Source of the DNA: Lentisphaeria bacterium
Lineage (GTDB): Bacteria; Verrucomicrobiota; Lentisphaeria; Victivallales; UBA1829
Assembly (NCBI GenBank): GCA_019408975.1
Contig: DXVA01000139.1
Span: forward strand, 1-11,017
Length of the DNA stretch: 11,017 nucleotides
Direction of reading: 5' to 3'
In this document: piece after piece, positions 6,647-11,017 of the stretch
Layout: each line of letters opens with the position of its first letter
How positions within the stretch are numbered: position 1 is the first letter of the stretch
The notes under the pieces: generated by a model
What the model was told of the DNA's origin: nothing
Databases searched by the model: none
Seen by the model: only the letters and a program-made list of their open reading frames with translations
Translations under genes and position numbers: made by a program

Positions 6647-6904
6647 CTAATCGCGTTTGAGGAAAAAGAACGCTCCCGTCGTCAGGATCAGCAGTCCGGC
6701 AATCAGGTAAATGTAGAACATGCTCCTGGGATTATACTGGCTCCCGAACCAGAAGCACGCAGAAAACGAGGCGGCAATTGTCAGGATGAAAAGAATCAGG
6801 GGCCAAAGATATGCGACATCCTTCCGCACGTTCCGGGGAACATTTTTTCCTGGCTTTCCCCCCAGGGATTCATCGAAAAGCGAATTGATTGTACTGGTGT
6901 TCAT
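6647..6904 (-). CDS. Small two-helix membrane protein of unknown function
   Basis: An 85-residue protein that I do not recognise. A polar N-terminus (1-30, with GGKPGKNVPRNVRK) is followed by two hydrophobic segments, about 31-53 (AYLWPLILFILTIAASFSAC) and 62-82 (YIYLIAGLLILTTGAFFF), joined by the short loop GSQYNPRS, and a basic end LKRD. The basic stretch before the first helix suggests both ends are in the cytoplasm. ATG 6904 is preferred because AAAGG lies about 9-10 bases upstream; the frame is open to a GTG at 6952. It follows folK at a distance of 208 bases, so it may have its own promoter: a perfect TTGACA is at 6970-6975 on this strand, but no good -10 box stands 17 bases after it. 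The reading frame and membrane pattern make it likely to be real. Confidence 0.65.
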   Translation of the reverse strand: MNTSTINSLFDESLGGKPGKNVPRNVRKDVAYLWPLILFILTIAASFSACFWFGSQYNPRSMFYIYLIAGLLILTTGAFFFLKRD

Positions 6905-7112
6905 GGAGCCATGACCTTTCTGCGCTGTTATCAGCTGCCTTATAATTTCCACAGCATGATACTTCAGGCTGTCAACGGTTGTTACCGGATAACCTAATCC
7001 GCAATATACAGCTTTACAAGGACAATCAGGGAAAAAACACCAAAACAGTTGTGATTTGCAGTCAGACGGCTCCAGCTATGCTCAATAATTCCGGTGAGGG
7101 GTTCAAAAAGAC

Positions 7113-7673
7113 TCAGCGATCCATCCTGAAAGCATCCCTGACCCGATGCGGCATCTCACCGCCGCAGTCGAGAGAGTGCAGAATCGCAGATGCACTTCGA
7201 CGCAAGGTCGGGAAAACGACTTCCGGCGCAATCTCTGCGAGAGGCACCATCACAAACAACCGTTCATGAGCACGCGGATGCGGCACCGTAAGAGATTCCG
7301 AGGCGAGAATCCGGTCTCCGAACAGAATCAGGTCCAGATCCAAAGTCCGGGAGTGCCAGTGCGGGTGATCGGCGGGGCGCCCCGCTTCCACTTCCAGCTT
7401 CCGGCAAAGTCCCAGCAGAGCCTCCGGGGAGCCCGCCCACCTGCCGCGCACTACGGCATTATAAAACGCAGGAGCTCCCGGCTCGCACCCGACAGGAGCC
7501 GTTTCATAAAATGAAGATACCGCCTCGATTGCAAAGCCGTTCTCACACAGCCGCCGCAATGCACTGCGGAACACAGCATCCCGGTCGCCGAGGTTTCCGC
7601 CGAGCGCCAAAAACGCGGACACCCCTTTCGGAGCATCCGCGTCGGATTCAGATTGATTTCCGGTCGTCAGCAT
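7113..7673 (-). CDS. folK: 2-amino-4-hydroxy-6-hydroxymethyldihydropteridine diphosphokinase (HPPK)
   Basis: A 186-residue enzyme of folate synthesis that transfers diphosphate from ATP to 6-hydroxymethyl-dihydropterin, before the dihydropteroate synthase step. Family motifs are present in order: FLALGGNLGDR (21-31), VSSFYETAPVG (52-62), FYNAVV (70-75), the signature RTLDLDLILFG (109-119) with the Mg-binding Asp112 and Asp114, and VPHPRAHERLFVMVPLAEIAP (130-150). The length is slightly above the usual 160-170 because of a non-conserved N-terminal extension of about 17 residues and a short tail. The ATG overlaps the end of serA by 7 bases (ATGCTGA), and the Shine-Dalgarno site is weak, so translation is probably coupled to serA. 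Product activity is cytoplasmic. Identity is secure. Confidence 0.93.
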   Translation of the reverse strand: MLTTGNQSESDADAPKGVSAFLALGGNLGDRDAVFRSALRRLCENGFAIEAVSSFYETAPVGCEPGAPAFYNAVVRGRWAGSPEALLGLCRKLEVEAGRPADHPHWHSRTLDLDLILFGDRILASESLTVPHPRAHERLFVMVPLAEIAPEVVFPTLRRSASAILHSLDCGGEMPHRVRDAFRMDR

Positions 7674-9226
7674 GAAAAGGAAAAGGCTTTTTCCGCCTTG
7701 ACTTCTTCTTTGATTCTGCTGATCAGGTCTGCCGGAACCGCGACATTGGTCTTGATCACGGCAAGCGAGCTGTTGCGCCCAAGGTCCTGCGGAGCACGGA
7801 TGTCGATGATGTTGATCGAATTCGCGCCGAGAATGCTTGCGATCTTTCCGATGATGCCCGTCGCATCCTTGTATTCGACGAACAGATTGTTGCCGCTGAG
7901 TTCCAGATAAAGCTTGTCGTAATTGTTGATGCGGGAAAGCATCATATGATTCTCGGCAATCGTCCCGCGAACGGATACGGTATCCTTATTCGTGATGAGA
8001 TCGATCGTAATGGATTCGCCGTAATGTTTTTCATCATCCACGGCGCGGTCGATCATTTCGATGCCGCGGGACTTGAGGAAATCAAGAGCGTCTTTCGCAC
8101 CGAGATAAGGATCGAAAGTCTTGCAGATGCCGGCGGTAATCGGGGCAAGCATCCATTTACCGAACTGATGAAGGCGTCCGTAGAAACTGGTTTCGACGCG
8201 CGCGATCTGCGCATCCGCACCGAGATACGCGGCGGAAACACCGGCAAGCAGAGAGGCGAGAGTCTGATATTTTTCATCCATTCCGTCCGGAACGCCCTTG
8301 TTGACGACGCAGGTTGTCACGCCGTCGGCGAAATAGGCGACGGTCTGGTCGGCGGCGCGTTTCGCGGCAAGGAAGTTCGCTTCCTTCGTGCTGGCGCCGA
8401 GATGCGGAAGCATGATGTCGGCAATGTCGGCGACACTCTTCGGGCCTTCCGCATCCTTCTTGTAAACGTCGTTGCAGTAGATCAGTTCCTTTTCCGCCTT
8501 GACCGCGCGGATCGCTTCCTCATCAATGATTCCGGCGCGTGCGCAGTTAATCAGCATCGCGCCTTTCTTCATCAGCGCGAGAAGTTTGGCGTTGACCATG
8601 CCGCGCGTGGCGTCATTTTCCGGAATATGGAGGCTGATGATATCCGCCTGAGAGAAAATTTCCTCAACGGAACAGAGCTTGACGCCGAGAGATTTCGCCA
8701 TGTCGGCGGAAAGAACGGGGTCGAATGCAAGAACGGTCATATCGAAACCGGAAACTCTTTTCGCAAGCAGCCTGCCGATGTTGCCGAGCCCGAGGATACC
8801 GAGGGTCTTGCCGGTAATCTCATGCCCCATGAATTTGGATTTCTCCCATTTTCCGGCACGGGTGGACTCATCGGCGGGGACAAGTTTGCGGTATGCGGCG
8901 AGAGCCAGCGCGACGACCTCCTCCGCGACGGCGTTGGAGTTGGCGCCGGGAGTGTTCATGACATCGACGTTGCGGCGCCTGGCATATTTCGTGTCGATAT
9001 TGTCGTAACCGGCGCCTGCGCGGACCACCAGTTTAAGCTGGGGGAGCTGATCCATCACTTCAGGAGTGACTTTCTCGCTTCTGACAATGACGACCTGAGC
9101 ATCGGCATTTTCCTTTGCAAGATCAAGAACCGGTTTGTCGGGAACCTGGACGACTTCAAAACCGGCGTCTGTCAGAATCCTGGCAACGACCTTATCCAAT
9201 TTTGTCGGGATAAGAACTTTCTTCAT
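7667..9226 (-). CDS. serA: D-3-phosphoglycerate dehydrogenase
   Basis: A 519-residue, long-type PGDH that oxidises 3-phosphoglycerate to 3-phosphohydroxypyruvate with NAD, the first step of serine synthesis. The catalytic domain has VRAGAGYDNID (68-78), the Rossmann motif GLGNIG (146-151), NCARAG with the catalytic Arg230, and LPHLGAST with the catalytic His275. The catalytic Glu position, usually in DVFxxEP, reads DVYKKDA, so Asp258 seems to stand in for it. An intervening domain follows (about 320-445), and the C-terminus is an ACT domain (about 447-519, VEYKDATGIIGKIASILG) that in relatives binds serine for feedback inhibition. ATG 9226 is chosen because GGAGG lies 6 bases upstream and the protein then begins MKKVLIP; the frame is open further up, but that part is AT-rich leader. 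serA is the first gene of the unit with folK. Confidence 0.95.
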   Translation of the reverse strand: MKKVLIPTKLDKVVARILTDAGFEVVQVPDKPVLDLAKENADAQVVIVRSEKVTPEVMDQLPQLKLVVRAGAGYDNIDTKYARRRNVDVMNTPGANSNAVAEEVVALALAAYRKLVPADESTRAGKWEKSKFMGHEITGKTLGILGLGNIGRLLAKRVSGFDMTVLAFDPVLSADMAKSLGVKLCSVEEIFSQADIISLHIPENDATRGMVNAKLLALMKKGAMLINCARAGIIDEEAIRAVKAEKELIYCNDVYKKDAEGPKSVADIADIMLPHLGASTKEANFLAAKRAADQTVAYFADGVTTCVVNKGVPDGMDEKYQTLASLLAGVSAAYLGADAQIARVETSFYGRLHQFGKWMLAPITAGICKTFDPYLGAKDALDFLKSRGIEMIDRAVDDEKHYGESITIDLITNKDTVSVRGTIAENHMMLSRINNYDKLYLELSGNNLFVEYKDATGIIGKIASILGANSINIIDIRAPQDLGRNSSLAVIKTNVAVPADLISRIKEEVKAEKAFSFSC

Positions 9227-9276
9227 AAACAACCTCCGTATTATGATATTGTGATCATTTAAAAATAATGAGATAA

Positions 9277-9305
9277 AAGATACCATGACTTTGACATTCT
9301 TGCAA
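9277..9305 (-). promoter_or_regulatory. serA-folK promoter
   Basis: TTGCAA (9305-9300), a 17-base spacer and TATCTT (9282-9277) form a sigma-70-like pair (4 of 6 at each box). The start point would be near 9270, giving a leader of about 45 AT-rich bases before serA. It lies in the 108-base gap after the ABC permease gene, whose stop is followed on this strand by seven T without a clear stem. Confidence 0.5.
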
Positions 9306-9334
9306 GTATAAAGGAAAAGAAGTAACGAAAAAAA

Positions 9335-10645
9335 TCACCGGTTCACACGGACGCGCGGGTCAACCCATGCGTAAAGCAGGTCAGTGATCAGGTTGATGCC
9401 GACAAACAGGAAAGCGCTCAGGATCACCAGCGCTTTCAGCATCTGGAGGTCTGCGTCGTTCAAGGCGTTGACCCCTTCGTAACCAAGCCCCGGAATCCCG
9501 AAAAACGTCTCCAGGAGCAGACTGCCGGTAAACAGAAACGGCAGAACCGTCGAAGCGCGTGTAATGATCGGGATCATCGCATTTTTCAGCAGATGTTTGA
9601 AGTAAACTGCGAACGGCGAAGCGCCCTTTGCCGCGGCGGTGCGCAAATATTCCTTGTTCATTTCATCCAGAAATACGGTGCGGTAGAACCGGACTCCGCT
9701 CCCGGTGCCGCTGATGATCCCGATCACCACGGGCAGCAGCAGATGGCGCGGTGTCCCCCATCCCCACACGGGAAACAGATTCAGGTAATATGCAAGGAAC
9801 CACTGTCCGAAAATAATCAGCGCCAGATAACTGATGCTCATTCCGGCAACGGAAAGGAAAAGGATGATGCGGTCCGCAAGACGCCCCCGGAAGATGCATG
9901 AAAACATCGCAAGGATGATCCCGATGACAAGTTCCCCGAGAAAAATCGGGATCATCAGCATCAGCGACGGCAGCATCCCGTGCCAGAGTTTCGAGCGGAT
10001 CGGCTCCTGCGTCTGAAGCGTATTCCCGAAATTCAGGAAACTGACATACGGGAAATCCTCCGTAAACGTCACGATTTCACGGAATGAATCCATCGCCTGC
10101 GTGTCAAACCAGCCGCGGGTCGGCCGGAAAAAAGAGACTTTGCAGACCATGCACTCTTTCCCCGCCAGAAGTTCCAGAGACTCCGGCGCCTGTTCCATTT
10201 CCATGGCAATGACACCGTCATCCGGCACAAACTCCCGCCCGTTGACGGACAACGGTGCGGAAGCGTTGATTTCGACCCGGAACCGTTCCCTGTCCGGCAG
10301 TTCAAAATTCCGGCGGAAGACAATCGAGCCGCCCTGCTCCAGAAGCAATCCCTGCGGAAGCGCCCTGTATGAACCGCGGAGCGCAACACCGGCAAACATC
10401 ACGCGGGAATTTGCGAAATCCGCGCCCGTATAGAGTTCCGTATGGCGCCAGCGCCCCCAGAAAAGCGGCTTGTCCGAACCCAGCACGCCGCGCATTTCCT
10501 CAATCTCCTGCGGACTCGGATTTTTCCCGAGCACCGTCAGGGCGGGGTCCCCCGCTGCAAGGCGGAACAGCACGAAAGTAAGGATCAGGACACCCCCCAT
10601 GATCAGCAGGGAATACAGAATTCTTTTCAGTGCATATCGAAACAT
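9335..10645 (-). CDS. DppB/OppB-type ABC transporter permease with an inserted extracytoplasmic domain
   Basis: A 436-residue inner-membrane permease of the peptide/nickel importer class; usual members have 300-340 residues. The N-terminus FRYALKRILYSLLIMGGVLILTF is the typical first helix, followed by the family motif AAGDPA and the conserved LGSDKPL segment (54-61). Between this and FLNFGNTLQTQEPI (203-216), where relatives have a short loop, there are about 130 extra residues. Five further helices (about 222-430) follow, with the EAA loop EYLRTAAAKGASPFAVYFKH (332-351) that docks the ATPase, and LLETFFGIPGLG (377-388). The insert reads like a beta-sandwich: VFRRNFELPDRERF followed by APLSVNGREFVPDDG resembles galactose-binding-like domains of glycosidases. 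ATG 10645 is the first good start; AAGGT lies about 12 bases upstream. No partner permease, ATPase or binding protein is in the window; the gene following on this strand is serA. The substrate is unknown. Confidence 0.9.
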   Translation of the reverse strand: MFRYALKRILYSLLIMGGVLILTFVLFRLAAGDPALTVLGKNPSPQEIEEMRGVLGSDKPLFWGRWRHTELYTGADFANSRVMFAGVALRGSYRALPQGLLLEQGGSIVFRRNFELPDRERFRVEINASAPLSVNGREFVPDDGVIAMEMEQAPESLELLAGKECMVCKVSFFRPTRGWFDTQAMDSFREIVTFTEDFPYVSFLNFGNTLQTQEPIRSKLWHGMLPSLMLMIPIFLGELVIGIILAMFSCIFRGRLADRIILFLSVAGMSISYLALIIFGQWFLAYYLNLFPVWGWGTPRHLLLPVVIGIISGTGSGVRFYRTVFLDEMNKEYLRTAAAKGASPFAVYFKHLLKNAMIPIITRASTVLPFLFTGSLLLETFFGIPGLGYEGVNALNDADLQMLKALVILSAFLFVGINLITDLLYAWVDPRVRVNR

Positions 10646-10666
10646 TTTACGGATTTACCTTTTATC

Positions 10667-10679
10667 ATGTTGCAAACAT
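10667..10679. promoter_or_regulatory. Palindrome between the divergent permease and secreted-protein genes
   Basis: ATGTTGCAAACAT is a perfect inverted repeat with 5-base arms and a 3-base centre in the 83-base divergent intergenic region. It overlaps the -35 box proposed for the rightward gene. It may be a shared operator, but it is short enough to arise by chance. Confidence 0.25.
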
Positions 10680-10698
10680 CGGACAAAGACGTTAAATT
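10670..10698 (+). promoter_or_regulatory. Promoter candidate for the rightward secreted-protein gene
   Basis: TTGCAA (10670-10675), a 17-base spacer and TAAATT (10693-10698) have the same arrangement as the promoters proposed for serA and the MarR-GNAT gene. The -10 box matches only 4 of 6 positions. The transcript would start near 10705, with AAAGGG at 10715-10720 as ribosome binding site. Confidence 0.35.
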
Positions 10699-10728
10699 TA
10701 TACCCTGATTTTACAAAGGGCAAACGAC

Positions 10729-11017
10729 ATGAGGCATTTTTCAGAAATATTCTTGATCATTTTGTTCCTGACGACGCTGTCGGGCTCTCTTTGCGCGCAG
10801 CTGCCGTTTCAGGGAGAAAGAAAATATCTGGATCTCCATTATGAGGATCTCTCAACGTCTTCATGGGCGCGGGCGACGGACTTCGGAGAACGCATGAAAC
10901 GTCTTGCGCGTCAGGCTCTCCCGCCCGCCAGACGTTCCTGCATCGCAATCATCACACTGGCGGAAGAAGGCGCACCGCAGGTCTTTGAGGCAAAACTGGA
11001 CAAACGGCGCTTTGTCC
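10729..11017 (+). CDS. Secreted protein of unknown function, partial (C-terminus beyond window)
   Basis: The first 96 codons of the only plus-strand gene. ATG 10729 has AAAGGG 8 bases upstream. The N-terminus MRHFSEIFLIILFLTTLSG is a signal peptide, with likely signal peptidase I cleavage after CA and before QLPF; the Cys is preceded by Leu, so it is not a convincing lipobox. The mature part begins GERKYLDLHYEDLSTSSWARATD and has a basic stretch (RMKRLARQALPPARRS) before a likely beta strand CIAIITLAEEG. I do not recognise the family. It is divergent from the permease gene and may share regulation with it. Confidence 0.75.
   Translation, partial: MRHFSEIFLIILFLTTLSGSLCAQLPFQGERKYLDLHYEDLSTSSWARATDFGERMKRLARQALPPARRSCIAIITLAEEGAPQVFEAKLDKRRFV

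Noticed and set aside
6970..6975. Perfect TTGACA -35 box upstream of the small membrane protein
   Set aside because: No acceptable -10 box 16-18 bases downstream (GTGGAA there), so I did not call a promoter.
7946..9262. 438-codon open frame on the plus strand opposite serA
   Set aside because: It is fully antisense to a gene with clear family motifs; the translation is charged and repetitive without any family resemblance, as expected of a shadow frame in a codon-biased gene. No ribosome site supports it.
10787..10800. Lipobox reading of the signal peptide in the right-edge gene (SLC)
   Set aside because: The residue before Cys is Leu, where lipoboxes need Gly, Ala or Ser; signal peptidase I cleavage after CA is more likely.

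Overview
The window looks like an ordinary chromosomal segment of a Gram-negative-type bacterium with about half G+C. The gene complement and the style of several proteins (serA, the long DppB-like permease, secreted proteins) remind me of the PVC group, in particular Lentisphaerota/Victivallales from gut. That is an impression from memory, not shown by any marker gene. Almost everything is on the minus strand. Only the partial gene at the right edge is on the plus strand. I see no rRNA, tRNA, CRISPR array, insertion sequence or phage gene.

Left part (1-1267): a two-gene unit on the minus strand. It holds a MarR-type regulator fused to a GNAT acetyltransferase, followed 14 bases later by a second GNAT that runs off the window. 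Its promoter carries a palindrome of MarR-operator type just downstream of the -10 box.

1286-3607: a two-component system. An OmpR-type response regulator overlaps by 14 bases the membrane sensor kinase that follows it, and an extended -10 promoter lies in front of the regulator.

3747-6446: an envelope pair. A membrane-anchored calcineurin-like phosphoesterase is followed two bases after its stop by an ArnT/PMT-like GT-C glycosyltransferase. The glycosyltransferase gene is split by a one-base frameshift in a run of five G, exactly in the conserved LNG loop. Reading four G instead of five restores a 541-residue protein.

6647-9305: a metabolic transcription unit, with serA (D-3-phosphoglycerate dehydrogenase) overlapping folK (HPPK) by 7 bases, then a small two-helix membrane protein of unknown function. 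Serine made through SerA feeds one-carbon units into the tetrahydrofolate made downstream of FolK, so the pairing is biochemically sensible.

9335-11017: a DppB/OppB-type ABC permease that carries an extra extracytoplasmic domain of about 130 residues after its first helix, divergent from a secreted protein of unknown function that is cut by the window edge.

No complete undescribed system is evident. The points most worth following are the homopolymer frameshift in the glycosyltransferase, the domain insertion in the permease, and a shared TTGCAA-N17-TAnnTT promoter pattern in front of three genes.
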